The notes under the pieces are model-generated. The model ran no database searches. It worked only from the letters and a program-made list of their open reading frames with translations, and was not told the origin of the DNA. From assembly GCA_964469905.1 (NCBI GenBank), contig CAYXZW010000014.1, positions 1 through 64,000 of the forward strand: a stretch of 64,000 bases of DNA, written 5' to 3'. Origin of the DNA: MVRV01 sp964469905. Its GTDB lineage: Bacteria; Desulfobacterota; Syntrophia; Syntrophales; Smithellaceae. The position numbers and the translations under genes are program-made. The first letter of the stretch is position 1. Each line of letters starts with the position of its first letter. Positions 44,743 to 53,005 of this stretch are shown in pieces.

Positions 44743-45147
44743 TCAACTAACCTCCTCAAGAGTGTTTTTTTTTGAAATATTAGTAGCGAACAAGGTAATA
44801 GGAATGTTGATCACCACCACGGAAAGTCCAACAATTAAGCCGATAACGTCAACAGTGTCCCCTGTAATCAAAAGATACAGGATTATGCCTGTAACGGCCA
44901 GGCGGATGTAATACCGCGCCATAACGGGCGTTCGAATGTTGCCACTATCGCCCATACTTTGAAAAGCGCCCTTTAAACTTCGGCCCAGCCAGTGAAAATT
45001 GAGAATACAAATAAAGCCGCCGAGAAGTACACCCAGGGCAAATTTTAAGGGAGCAAAAATTAGAGATGGAATGAAAAGAAAAGCCAAAAAAATCCAGTTG
45101 GCCAGTTCAATTCTTTTCTGGAGAAGGTCTTTTTCGATGCTGTTCAC
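44743..45147 (-). CDS. atpI: ATP synthase subunit I-like protein
   Basis: 134 residues, four helices, of the AtpI family that assists c-ring assembly. The helix following FAPLKFALGVLLGGFICILNF is conserved. The frame overlaps the end of atpZ by 41 bases with no alternative Met, indicating translational coupling. Order atpZ-atpI-atpB is standard in deltaproteobacteria. Confidence 0.8.
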   Translation of the reverse strand: MNSIEKDLLQKRIELANWIFLAFLFIPSLIFAPLKFALGVLLGGFICILNFHWLGRSLKGAFQSMGDSGNIRTPVMARYYIRLAVTGIILYLLITGDTVDVIGLIVGLSVVVINIPITLFATNISKKNTLEEVS

Positions 45148-45391
45148 TTTTTAAGCTCTTTATAATAGGTTCTTCATTCGGAAAATTTTTCTTAATTAAA
45201 ACATACATGTTGCGAAAACCGGCACTAATTCCGATTACCAGAAGCAGAAATGTGAAAACGTTCCCTGAATCAAATTTCCGGTCTAAATAAACCCCCAGTA
45301 AGAGACATCCGAAAATCGCCAGAACCATTGCTATGCCGATGCTGCTGGCGTAAGCCATCTGAATGGCAGAATTTCGAATATCATTATTCAT
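45107..45391 (-). CDS. AtpZ/AtpI accessory protein
   Basis: 94 residues with two membrane helices (IGIAMVLAIFGCLLLGVYLDRKF, then FTFLLLVIGISAGFRNMY). AtpZ-type proteins assist ATP synthase assembly or magnesium/calcium transport together with AtpI. First gene of the atp block, lying 61 bases behind the fucose synthase gene. Confidence 0.78.
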   Translation of the reverse strand: MNNDIRNSAIQMAYASSIGIAMVLAIFGCLLLGVYLDRKFDSGNVFTFLLLVIGISAGFRNMYVLIKKNFPNEEPIIKSLKSEQHRKRPSPEKN

Positions 45392-45452
45392 TTTGTCGAG
45401 CGCTCCTTAACATTAAAGCAGATCAATGTCAAATAAAAACACTGACCGCCGT

Positions 45453-46400
45453 TCATTTATTGTCAGGTAAATGGCGATTTTTTTTGTACCAGTCAATTGT
45501 TTTGGCAAGTCCTTCTGCCAGTTCAGTATTTGCTTTAAAGCCGAACTCCTCTGCTGCCTTGCCCGTATCGAGCATCCGGCGAGGCTGACCGTCGGGCTTG
45601 GTTTTGTCCCAGACGACTTTTCCGGCGAACCCGGTTATTTTTACAATTAATTCGGCCAGTTCACGAATCGATATTTCAAAACCGGCGCCGATATTAACCG
45701 GCTCACTTTTGTTGTAAAATGCGGTAGCCTGACAGATTGCTTCGGCGGCATCATCCACATAAAAAAATTCACGGGTTGCTGATCCGGTTCCCCATACTTC
45801 AATTTTATCTGCGGAATTATCCATGGCATCGATACATTTTTTTATTAATGCCGGGATAACATGGGAAGAATTGGGATTGAAATTGTCGCCCGGTCCATAA
45901 AGATTTACCGGCAGCAAGAAAATTGAATTAAAGCCGTATTGTTGGCGATAAGCCTGCGACTGAACCAGCATCATTTTTTTAGCGAGCCCGTAAGGGGCGT
46001 TGGTTTCTTCGGGGTAACCGTTCCAGATATCTTCTTCCTTAAAGGGAACGGGAGTGAATTTAGGATACGCACAGATAGTGCCCAGAGCGACAAATTTTTC
46101 AATTCTCCGTAGATATCCTTCGTGGAGCAACTGTGTTCCCATAATTAAATTGTCATAAAAAAGTTCTGCAGGCTTTTCCTGGTTAAAGCCAATGCCTCCC
46201 ACTTTAGCCGCCAGATGAATAACAATTTCCGGTTTTGTTTGTTCATACATTTTTTGAATGTCAGCCAGATTCGTCAAATTATATTCAGGAAGATCAGCTA
46301 TCTTAACCAGTCGGCAACCGCGCTTCTCCAGATTACTGATCAGATGGCTTCCCAAAAATCCTTTGCCTCCGGTAACAGTTATACGCTTTTCATGGAACAT
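45453..46400 (-). CDS. fcl: GDP-L-fucose synthase
   Basis: Reduces and epimerises GDP-4-keto-6-deoxymannose to GDP-L-fucose. Rossmann motif GGKGFLGSH, catalytic Tyr/Lys in APYGLAKKMM, substrate segments LAAKVGGIGFN and NLYGPGDNF. 315 residues from the ATG at 46400 (preceded by GAGG); the longer frame begins with TTG. It follows gmd at 31 bases, the usual gmd-fcl pair. Confidence 0.95.
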   Translation of the reverse strand: MFHEKRITVTGGKGFLGSHLISNLEKRGCRLVKIADLPEYNLTNLADIQKMYEQTKPEIVIHLAAKVGGIGFNQEKPAELFYDNLIMGTQLLHEGYLRRIEKFVALGTICAYPKFTPVPFKEEDIWNGYPEETNAPYGLAKKMMLVQSQAYRQQYGFNSIFLLPVNLYGPGDNFNPNSSHVIPALIKKCIDAMDNSADKIEVWGTGSATREFFYVDDAAEAICQATAFYNKSEPVNIGAGFEISIRELAELIVKITGFAGKVVWDKTKPDGQPRRMLDTGKAAEEFGFKANTELAEGLAKTIDWYKKNRHLPDNK

Positions 46401-46431
46401 AAAAAACCTCAATTTGTACTAAATTATGTTT

Positions 46432-47451
46432 TCACTGCTGCGGCATTGAAAAGCCGGCATCAACAAGAGTTTTTTCCTTTTTAGCCAATTCCAGATCGCA
46501 AGCTATCATCATATCGATGAGTTTTTCAAAGCTTACTTTTGGTTTCCAGCCGAGTACTGCCTGAGCTTTAGTGGAATCACCAAGAAGCACATCTACTTCC
46601 GTCGGCCGGAAATACTGCGGATCTACTTCTACATATTTTTTGTAATCCAGATCCAGTTTGCGAAATACTGTTTCGGCAAATTCGCGCACCGAGTGAGTTT
46701 CACCGGTGGCGATGGCATAGTCATCGGGTTTTTCCTGCTGGAGCATGAGCCACATGGCTTCTACATAATCTCCGGCAAAGCCCCAGTCTCTTTTTGCTTC
46801 CAGATTGCCCAGATAGAGCTTGTCTTTGAGGCCGAGCTTAATCTGTGTCGCTGCCCGTGTTATTTTCCGGGTGACAAAAGTTTCACCGCGTCGCGGTGAT
46901 TCATGATTGAAGAGGATGCCATTGGTGGCAAAAAGACCATAGGCATCACGATAGTTCTGGACAATATAATAGGCATAAACTTTAGCTGCCGCATAGGGAC
47001 TGCGCGGTTGAAAAGGGGTGTTCTCTTTCTGCGGCGGTGGCGCTGCTCCGAACATTTCGCTGGAAGATGCCTGATAAAACTTTGTCTTGATGCTGGTTTT
47101 ACGTATTGCTTCTAAAATGCGCAAAGTTCCCAGTCCGGTGATATCTCCGGTATATTCCGGCATATCAAAGCTCACACGGACATGGCTTTGAGCGCCGAGA
47201 TGGTAAATTTCATCGGGTTCGATGGAATGCAGTAAATCCATTATCTGGCCGGAAACGCTCAAATCTCCGTAATGGAGGAATATCCGGGCATCAGGATCAT
47301 GAAAATCGCGATAGAGATGATCTATACGGCCGGTGTTAAAAGAGCTGGAACGGCGGATTAGACCATGAACCGCATAACCTTTGGAGAGCAAAAATTCTGC
47401 CAGATATGATCCGTCCTGTCCGGTGATTCCGGTTATAAGAGCTTTCTTCAT
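46432..47451 (-). CDS. gmd: GDP-mannose 4,6-dehydratase
   Basis: Converts GDP-mannose to GDP-4-keto-6-deoxymannose. Starts MKKALITGITGQDGSYLAEF after GGAGG; 339 residues. SSSEMFGA and SPYAAAKVYAYYIVQNY carry the catalytic Ser/Tyr/Lys. Together with fcl it yields GDP-L-fucose for exopolysaccharide or O-antigen. Confidence 0.96.
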   Translation of the reverse strand: MKKALITGITGQDGSYLAEFLLSKGYAVHGLIRRSSSFNTGRIDHLYRDFHDPDARIFLHYGDLSVSGQIMDLLHSIEPDEIYHLGAQSHVRVSFDMPEYTGDITGLGTLRILEAIRKTSIKTKFYQASSSEMFGAAPPPQKENTPFQPRSPYAAAKVYAYYIVQNYRDAYGLFATNGILFNHESPRRGETFVTRKITRAATQIKLGLKDKLYLGNLEAKRDWGFAGDYVEAMWLMLQQEKPDDYAIATGETHSVREFAETVFRKLDLDYKKYVEVDPQYFRPTEVDVLLGDSTKAQAVLGWKPKVSFEKLIDMMIACDLELAKKEKTLVDAGFSMPQQ

Positions 47452-47483
47452 GAAAATATCCTCCGTTACTTTTTTATTTAGTT

Positions 47484-48803
47484 TTATAAGCGCCAATAGG
47501 TAATACCCAGCGAACGAGCCTGGTCCGGTTTAAAGACCGCTTTAATATCGATTAAGATCTGATGTTTCTTGCGACACAGAGACGCTATTTTTTCAATACC
47601 CAGTTCCCTGTATTCATGATGAGCCACTGCCAAAATTACCGCGTCCATGTTTTTGATCTGTTTTAAGGGAACAATTTCGATGCCGCAATGTTCGCGGGCT
47701 TCTTCCGGAATGGCCAGCGGATCGTGGGCCGAGACGGTTACTCCGTAGTCTTCTAATTCCTGAATGATGTCAATAACACGTGTGTTTCGTAAATCAGGAA
47801 CATTTTCCTTGAAGGAAAGCCCCAGAACCGCCACACGGGATTTCTTGACCTGAATGCCGGCCGCGATCAGCATCTTGACGGTTCGTTCCGCTACATACTT
47901 GCCCATATTATCATTAATCCTCCGTCCCGAGAGAATAACTTCCGGGCGGTAGCCGATGCTCTCTGCTTTATAGGTCAGGTAATAGGGATCAACACCGATG
48001 CAGTGGCCGCCAACCAGACCGGGGCGGAAGTTCAGAAAGTTCCATTTCGTTCCGGCCGCCTCCAGGACTTCCAGTGTGTCGAGCCCGATTTTGTTGAAAA
48101 TTATGGCCAACTCGTTCATCAGGGCGATGTTGATGTCACGTTGCGTATTTTCAATGACTTTGGCGGCTTCCGCAACCTTTATAGACGAGGCCCGATGCAG
48201 GCCGACTTTAACGACTGCGCTGTAAATGCCGTGGAGCAAATCGAGCGTGGCATCATCAGATGCGGAAATAATCTTAACGGTGTTATCAACGGTGTGCACT
48301 TTATCGCCGGGATTAATGCGTTCAGGGGAATAACCGACAGTGAAATCCCGGCGGAATTTCAACTTCGATTCGCGCTCCAGAATGGGAACGCAAACATCTT
48401 CCGTTACGCCCGGATATACGGTGGACTCGTAGACTACGCAGGAACCGGGTGATAAATGTCTGCCGATAATGGACGATGCATTCTCTAATGCACGCAGATC
48501 GGGAACGTGAAAGTGGTCAACGGGTGTGGGAACGGCAACGATAAAAAGTTTGCAGGTGGCTAGGTCTTCAGCCTTGGCTGTAAAATGAATCTTTGCTTTT
48601 TTTAATTCGGACTGGGTCAGTTCCATAGTGCGGTCATGGCCTTTTTTCAGTTCCGCGATGCTGGCTTCACTGATATCAAATCCGATTACGGTAAAATGAT
48701 GTGACAAATGAGCCGCCAGAGGCAGGCCTACATAGCCCAGGCCGACAATAGCAATTTTGTTTTTCCCGGCATAAAAGGATTGAGCGGTCAGAGTTTTTTT
48801 CAT
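47484..48803 (-). CDS. nucleotide-sugar dehydrogenase (UDP-sugar to uronate type)
   Basis: 439 residues. Amino-terminal NAD motif GLGYVGLPLA, catalytic Cys in GGHCIGVDPYYL, third domain with GLSFKENVPDLRNTR. Closest in plan to TviB/VipA/WbpA-type UDP-N-acetylhexosamine dehydrogenases rather than UDP-glucose Ugd, judged from the KENVPD and ENTQRDINIALMNE segments. Start at 48803 after GAGG. Upstream member of the gmd-fcl sugar cassette. Confidence 0.85.
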   Translation of the reverse strand: MKKTLTAQSFYAGKNKIAIVGLGYVGLPLAAHLSHHFTVIGFDISEASIAELKKGHDRTMELTQSELKKAKIHFTAKAEDLATCKLFIVAVPTPVDHFHVPDLRALENASSIIGRHLSPGSCVVYESTVYPGVTEDVCVPILERESKLKFRRDFTVGYSPERINPGDKVHTVDNTVKIISASDDATLDLLHGIYSAVVKVGLHRASSIKVAEAAKVIENTQRDINIALMNELAIIFNKIGLDTLEVLEAAGTKWNFLNFRPGLVGGHCIGVDPYYLTYKAESIGYRPEVILSGRRINDNMGKYVAERTVKMLIAAGIQVKKSRVAVLGLSFKENVPDLRNTRVIDIIQELEDYGVTVSAHDPLAIPEEAREHCGIEIVPLKQIKNMDAVILAVAHHEYRELGIEKIASLCRKKHQILIDIKAVFKPDQARSLGITYWRL

Positions 48804-48897
48804 ATTCAGCCTCATCGATGGCCCTAGTTATTAGATAAAGGGGTAAAACTATTATCTTATTGATTGACGCTTGTCAATGAGCCAGTGCAGCGCCGGT

Positions 48898-50181
48898 TTA
48901 GAGATTTTTCAACGTATTTGCCAGGCCGGTAAGTGTTTGGTCGATGTCTTTATCGGTATGGGCAAAAGATAAGAATCCTGCTTCAAATTGTGACGGTGCC
49001 AGCCATATGCCGTTTTTCAGCATGCCGTGAAAAAATCGGGCATAAAGATCGGTATTTGATTTTAATGCGCTGTTCAAGTCAATAACCGGTCCTTCCTGGA
49101 AAAAAACGGTGAACATTGAAAATAACTTATTGATGCAAACTGCAACGCCATGCCGGGAAAACAATTTCTCGGTCTCCACACAAAGCCTATCTGCTCGATC
49201 AGTTAATGATGAAAAGTAATCAGATTTTGTTTTGAGAATATTGAGAGTAGCAGCACCGGCGCTCATGGCCAGCGGGTTACCGGAAAGCGTTCCCGCCTGA
49301 TAAATATCTCCCTCGGGGGCAAGTCTCGCCATGATTTTCCTCTTGCCTCCAACTGCTCCCACCGGCATTCCGCCACCGATTATTTTACCCAGACAAGTCA
49401 GGTCGGGTTCAATGCCGACCAGATTCTGGTAGCCGCCGAAAGTAAAACGGAATCCCGTGATGACTTCATCAAATATTAAAACGATACCATTTTTTGCGGT
49501 AATTTCTCTGAGCTTTGTCAGAAATCCATTTTGAGGCAGGACGACACCCATATTTCCCGCCACTGGTTCAACGATAACGGCTGCCAGTTCTGATGCATGA
49601 TGTGCAATAACTTTCTCCAGAGCGTTTATATCGTTGTAAGGCAGGCTCAGCGTAAGCCGGGCCAGCTCTTCGGGAATGCCCGGGGAGCCGGGGATGCCCA
49701 TTGTTGTAACACCTGAACCGGCTTTGATTAAGAGAGAGTCGGCATGACCGTGGTAGCAGCCGTCAAATTTTATGATCATATTCCGTCCGGTGTAACCCCG
49801 AGCCAAACGAATAGCCGTCATGGTGGCTTCCGTGCCGGAGCTGGTCATCCTGACCTGTTCGATGGACGGTATGGCTTCGCAGATGAGTCGGGCCATTTTT
49901 GTTTCGGCTTCGGTTGGAGCACCGAAGCTTGTTCCTTTTTGTGCTGTACGGCAGATTGAGGCAATGACGTCCGGATGGGCGTGTCCCAGGATCATCGGTC
50001 CCCAGGAGAGAACATAGTCGATATACTCTTTTTCTGCGGTATCATATATTTTACTTCCACTGGCATGGCTGACAAAAAGAGGGTCGCCGCCCACCGATTT
50101 CCAGGCGCGAACCGGTGAGTTGACACCGCCGACGATAAATTGACTGGCATCAGTAAAATGATTTGTCTTGATTGCAATCAT
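48898..50181 (-). CDS. hemL: glutamate-1-semialdehyde 2,1-aminomutase
   Basis: PLP enzyme making 5-aminolevulinate, start of tetrapyrrole synthesis by the C5 route. Segments: GGVNSPVRAWK near the start, NSGTEATM-type SSGTEATMTAIRLARGYTGR, IFDEVITGFR, and the PLP Lys in GKIIGGGMPVGA. 427 residues. Its ATG directly follows the stop of the siroheme decarboxylase gene, so they are coupled. Confidence 0.97.
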   Translation of the reverse strand: MIAIKTNHFTDASQFIVGGVNSPVRAWKSVGGDPLFVSHASGSKIYDTAEKEYIDYVLSWGPMILGHAHPDVIASICRTAQKGTSFGAPTEAETKMARLICEAIPSIEQVRMTSSGTEATMTAIRLARGYTGRNMIIKFDGCYHGHADSLLIKAGSGVTTMGIPGSPGIPEELARLTLSLPYNDINALEKVIAHHASELAAVIVEPVAGNMGVVLPQNGFLTKLREITAKNGIVLIFDEVITGFRFTFGGYQNLVGIEPDLTCLGKIIGGGMPVGAVGGKRKIMARLAPEGDIYQAGTLSGNPLAMSAGAATLNILKTKSDYFSSLTDRADRLCVETEKLFSRHGVAVCINKLFSMFTVFFQEGPVIDLNSALKSNTDLYARFFHGMLKNGIWLAPSQFEAGFLSFAHTDKDIDQTLTGLANTLKNL

Positions 50182-50649
50182 TTAAAAATACTCCGGTGAT
50201 ATTTTTTTATATTCCTGAACACTTTCCAGAATTAAATAGTCTTTGCTGTTTATTGATTGAGCCATTTGCTTGATGATTAATACGATGTTCTCGTTTTGTG
50301 TGTGCAGCATGCTGAAAAGATTATATTTATTTTGAAAGGCAGGATTCCTTTCATAGCAATGGGAGATGAACGGGAACGCAGCCAGTATTTTGCCTGCTTT
50401 TTCTATTTGATCCGGTGGCACCGACCAGACAAGCAGCGCGTTTCTGGTATAGCCGGCTTTCTGATGACGCAGTATGGCGGCAAATCTGCGGATATAGCCC
50501 TCCTGCTGGAGGCGTCTGGTAATATTTAAAACTTCCGCCTCGCTTTGACCGCAGGCCTTGCCCGTCTCCTGAAAAGGCCGTTTCACCACAGGGATGTCTC
50601 GCTGAATAAGGCGGGCAACTCTTTTTTCGGCAGCAGTTAATTTTCCCAT
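50182..50649 (-). CDS. ahbB: siroheme decarboxylase subunit, AhbB-like
   Basis: 155 residues of the Lrp/AsnC-type fold: an HTH-like front (ITRRLQQEGYIRRFAAILRHQ) and a ferredoxin-like RAM domain. The segment HQKAGYTRNALLVWSVP and FISHCYERNPAFQNKYNLFSMLH match siroheme decarboxylase Ahb proteins, not amino-acid-responsive Lrp. AhbA/B make didecarboxysiroheme for heme (and heme d1) in sulfate reducers. Being next to hemL supports a tetrapyrrole role. Its AhbA partner is not in the window. Confidence 0.82.
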   Translation of the reverse strand: MGKLTAAEKRVARLIQRDIPVVKRPFQETGKACGQSEAEVLNITRRLQQEGYIRRFAAILRHQKAGYTRNALLVWSVPPDQIEKAGKILAAFPFISHCYERNPAFQNKYNLFSMLHTQNENIVLIIKQMAQSINSKDYLILESVQEYKKISPEYF

Positions 50650-51004
50650 AGAAGACTTTTATCCTGCCTGAAAAATAAAATCAAGTTATGGCTTGGAAAA
50701 GGATCAGAATATTTCTGCCCTTGCTCACACTCTTTCACTTTTTGATGTCATTAGGGAAGCATAATCTTGTCTTGCCATGACAGGCAAGTAAGAATGTCCA
50801 TATACCGGCATTGCTTAACCGCACAGGATATTTATTTTTTACAATGCGGGAAATTCCTCTTGACATTTGCTCTTCGCGCCGCTAAAAATGCAACTCATAA
50901 ATACCCGGATTGTTAAATTTTGAGAGAGGAGGTGTAGGAAAAGAGCAGGTATAATGATTACGGGCAATTTATAATCAGCTACATATTATATAAGGAGGAT
51001 TTAA
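50650..51004. other. intergenic region upstream of atpE (355 bases)
   Basis: Divergent region between ahbB and atpE. Contains a small hairpin CTTGCC/GGCAAG near 50773-50790 and a promoter at 50860-50888. No small gene is supported. Confidence 0.6.
50860..50888 (+). promoter_or_regulatory. promoter of atpE
   Basis: TTGACA (50860-50865), 17-base spacer, TAAAAA (50883-50888), then a leader of about 110 bases with a strong AAGGAGG before the ATG. Confidence 0.6.
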
Positions 51005-51379
51005 ATGAAAAAGAGTTTGATCTATACAGTAATGGCGATGGTATTGGTGCTTGTTTCTGCTCCATTTGTTTTTGCAGCTAAAGAAGTGGCTCAGGCTTTA
51101 CCGGCGGGGACCGTTGATTACACAAAAGCGATTGTCATCGGGTGCTCTTTACTGGCAGCGGGACTAGCTATAGCTTTTGGAACAATTGGTACCGGGCATG
51201 GTATGGGAGCTGGTTTAAATGGTGCTACCAATGCTGTCGGTAGAAACCCGGATGCACAAGGGAAAATACTCTTAACCATGATGATTGGTTTGGCGATGAT
51301 CGAATCTCTGGCGATCTATGCACTTGTTATTGCGCTAATAGTGCTTTATGCCAATCCGCTTTTGAAGTTTATCAGCTAA
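51005..51379 (+). CDS. atpE: F-type ATP synthase subunit c with signal-peptide-like leader
   Basis: 124 residues: a 24-residue cleavable-looking leader (MKKSLIYTVMAMVLVL..., VFA), a short linker and the two-helix c subunit hairpin. GxG motifs in helix 1 (GTIGTGHGMGAG) and the ion-binding Glu in MIESLAIYAL in helix 2; the polar loop is GRNPDA. In helix 1 the position that is Gln in sodium-type c rings is Met, so proton coupling is more likely. It is monocistronic, oriented opposite to atpZIB. Confidence 0.93.
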   Translation: MKKSLIYTVMAMVLVLVSAPFVFAAKEVAQALPAGTVDYTKAIVIGCSLLAAGLAIAFGTIGTGHGMGAGLNGATNAVGRNPDAQGKILLTMMIGLAMIESLAIYALVIALIVLYANPLLKFIS

Positions 51380-51409
51380 AAACAACATTATTGCTATTAT
51401 AGAAATCAG

Positions 51410-51446
51410 GGAGGGGGAGCGTACATCGACTTTCTCTCCCTTTTTT
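51410..51446 (+). terminator. terminator of atpE
   Basis: GGGAGGGGG and TCTCCC stems followed by TTTTTT; stem short but T-run good. Confidence 0.6.
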
Positions 51447-51447
51447 A

Positions 51448-51497
51448 ATGCGACTCAAACAGGACAAGTGCAGCGCAGTCATGTTTGTTAGTCGCAT
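51448..51497. repeat. inverted repeat downstream of atpE
   Basis: ATGCGACT (51448-51455) with AGTCGCAT (51490-51497); the adjacent CAAAC/GTTTG extends the pairing. Loop of about 22 bases. Lies between convergent genes. Confidence 0.55.
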
Positions 51498-51508
51498 TTA
51501 TCCCGCAA

Positions 51509-51579
51509 AGCGCAGCGGCGCGGGGTTAGTACCGCAAGTTCTCTTTTCAAAAAGCGAAGCGCAGCGGCGCTGGGTTAGT
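51509..51579. repeat. pair of 22-base direct repeats
   Basis: AGCGCAGCGGCGC-(G/T)-GGGTTAGT occurs at 51509-51530 and 51558-51579, 21 of 22 bases identical, start-to-start 49 bases. Not coding; unlike a CRISPR (two units only, short). Confidence 0.6.
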
Positions 51580-51588
51580 TCCTCTAAT

Positions 51589-51996
51589 TTATTCCTCAAT
51601 ATTAATTTTCCCGCGTAAAACCTTTTTTTCCGTCTGATGATGTTTATCCGTTAGAATTTTTTCTTGGGCACGTTTGGATCGTTTTCTTTTCTGGCGGCGG
51701 ATTTTTTCGATCCTTTCTTTTTCTTCTTCCACGAAGCCTTTCTGTAAGCGTTCAATTTTGTCCAGCAATAAGCGCCTGGCTAAGTGGCGGTTTAAAGATT
51801 GAGATCGCTCCCGCTGACACTTTACAGCAAGACCGGTAGGGATGTGTAACAGATGAACGCAGGAAGAAGTCTTGTTAACTTTTTGACCACCCGGTCCGGA
51901 GGAGCGGACAAAAGTTTCCTCCAGGTCACCTTCGGCAACTCCTAAATCCAGCATTCTTTGAGTAATGGCTTTTTCTTTTTCTAAAGAAACAGGCAT
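51589..51996 (-). CDS. peptide chain release factor-like (GGQ) protein
   Basis: 135 residues with the peptidyl-tRNA hydrolysis motif GGQ (SSGPGGQKVNKT) and a long basic carboxy tail (RRQKRKRSKRAQEK). No stop-codon recognition domain, so it resembles ArfB/mitochondrial rescue factors or RF-H. Probable role: release of stalled ribosomes. Last gene, on the minus strand, after the oxidoreductase operon. Confidence 0.85.
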   Translation of the reverse strand: MPVSLEKEKAITQRMLDLGVAEGDLEETFVRSSGPGGQKVNKTSSCVHLLHIPTGLAVKCQRERSQSLNRHLARRLLLDKIERLQKGFVEEEKERIEKIRRQKRKRSKRAQEKILTDKHHQTEKKVLRGKINIEE

Positions 51997-52019
51997 GTTC
52001 AGCTTTACGCTTTATCTGA

Positions 52020-52451
52020 TTAAAGAATGGAATAAATTTCTTCAGCTATTAAATGAATCCAGTTTTGTTCCAGAACTTCCCGGGCTTCTTCCAACTTGTC
52101 CACACCGAGAATGACAATAGTTTCTTTGCCGATGCGATTGATGGTTGTGTAAAGATAGTGGATGTTAATGTCGGCATTGGCCAAGGGCTTTAATATCGCA
52201 TTCATGCCACCGGTGTGCAGAGGCACTTCAACCGCCAGAACAGGAGTGATTTCAAAATTAAAATTATAACTGGACAAAAGAGCAGCGGCGCGTTCGGGAT
52301 CGTTGACGACCAGACGAACCATGCTGTTTTCAGTAGTACTGGCGGCCAAGACCGCTTTTGTGCTGATGTCTTCCAAATCTAGAATATGAGAGAGTTTGGC
52401 AAAAGAACCGGGTACATTGCCTAACAATACGGAAATTTGTTTTACAGCCAT
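52020..52451 (-). CDS. double ACT-domain protein
   Basis: 143 residues forming two ACT domains: about 1-70 (ISVLLGNVPGSFAKLSHILDLE) and 71-143 (VEVPLHTGGMNAILKPLANADINIHYLY). ACT domains bind amino acids or related ligands and often regulate metabolic enzymes. It lies 14 bases behind the gamma subunit gene, thus in the same operon, and may be an allosteric regulator of the 2-oxoacid oxidoreductase. Confidence 0.82.
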   Translation of the reverse strand: MAVKQISVLLGNVPGSFAKLSHILDLEDISTKAVLAASTTENSMVRLVVNDPERAAALLSSYNFNFEITPVLAVEVPLHTGGMNAILKPLANADINIHYLYTTINRIGKETIVILGVDKLEEAREVLEQNWIHLIAEEIYSIL

Positions 52452-52465
52452 GTGAAATATCCTTA

Positions 52466-53005
52466 TTAATCTTTTACAAAATCATATCCGGCAGCAAAAG
52501 CCTTACGGTTGCCTTCGGCTGCCGATTTTTTCCTGCTGCCCATAATAGTTTCGAGACTCTTCAAGAAAATATCCGCCGGAATAACACCGGTTTTTTTAAT
52601 GAACGCGCCCATCATAACGATATTTGCTACCCTGATATTGCCTACTTCCTGGGCCATATCTCCGCAGGGAACAGCATAGACTTTAATATCCTGGCGGCTG
52701 GGGCGGGCATCGATTATGGAAGAATTTAAAAAAATTATTCCGCCCAGCGTAACTTTATTCTGAAATGTCGTCAGAGAAGGAGAGTTCATTACAACCAGAT
52801 TGTCCGGTTCCGATGACACAGGAGAGGTAATTTCCTCGTCGGCAACGGCCACGGTGCAGTTGGCGGTTCCGCCACGCACTTCCGCTCCGTATGAGGGCAG
52901 ATAGGTAACATGATAACCGTGGCTCATTGCTCCGTGGGATAAACTATAACCCATCATTAATACTCCCTGGCCGCCAAAACCCGAAAAAATCGTTTTGATC
53001 ATCAT
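52466..53005 (-). CDS. 2-oxoacid:ferredoxin oxidoreductase, gamma subunit
   Basis: 179 residues; starts IKTIFSGFGGQGVLMMG, the gamma domain hallmark; SYGAEVRGGTANCTVAV and PSLTTF follow. Overlaps the beta gene (ATGA). Functions in CoA binding and catalysis together with alpha and beta. Likely substrate class below. Confidence 0.94.
   Translation of the reverse strand: MMIKTIFSGFGGQGVLMMGYSLSHGAMSHGYHVTYLPSYGAEVRGGTANCTVAVADEEITSPVSSEPDNLVVMNSPSLTTFQNKVTLGGIIFLNSSIIDARPSRQDIKVYAVPCGDMAQEVGNIRVANIVMMGAFIKKTGVIPADIFLKSLETIMGSRKKSAAEGNRKAFAAGYDFVKD

Noticed and set aside
51005..51379. Sodium-specific ATP synthase c ring
   Set aside because: The ES pair in helix 2 is present but the helix 1 Gln of sodium-type c subunits is replaced by Met, and the following Thr is Leu, so proton coupling is more likely.
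51509..51579. CRISPR array
   Set aside because: Only two repeat units, no regular spacers beyond one and no cas genes in the window.
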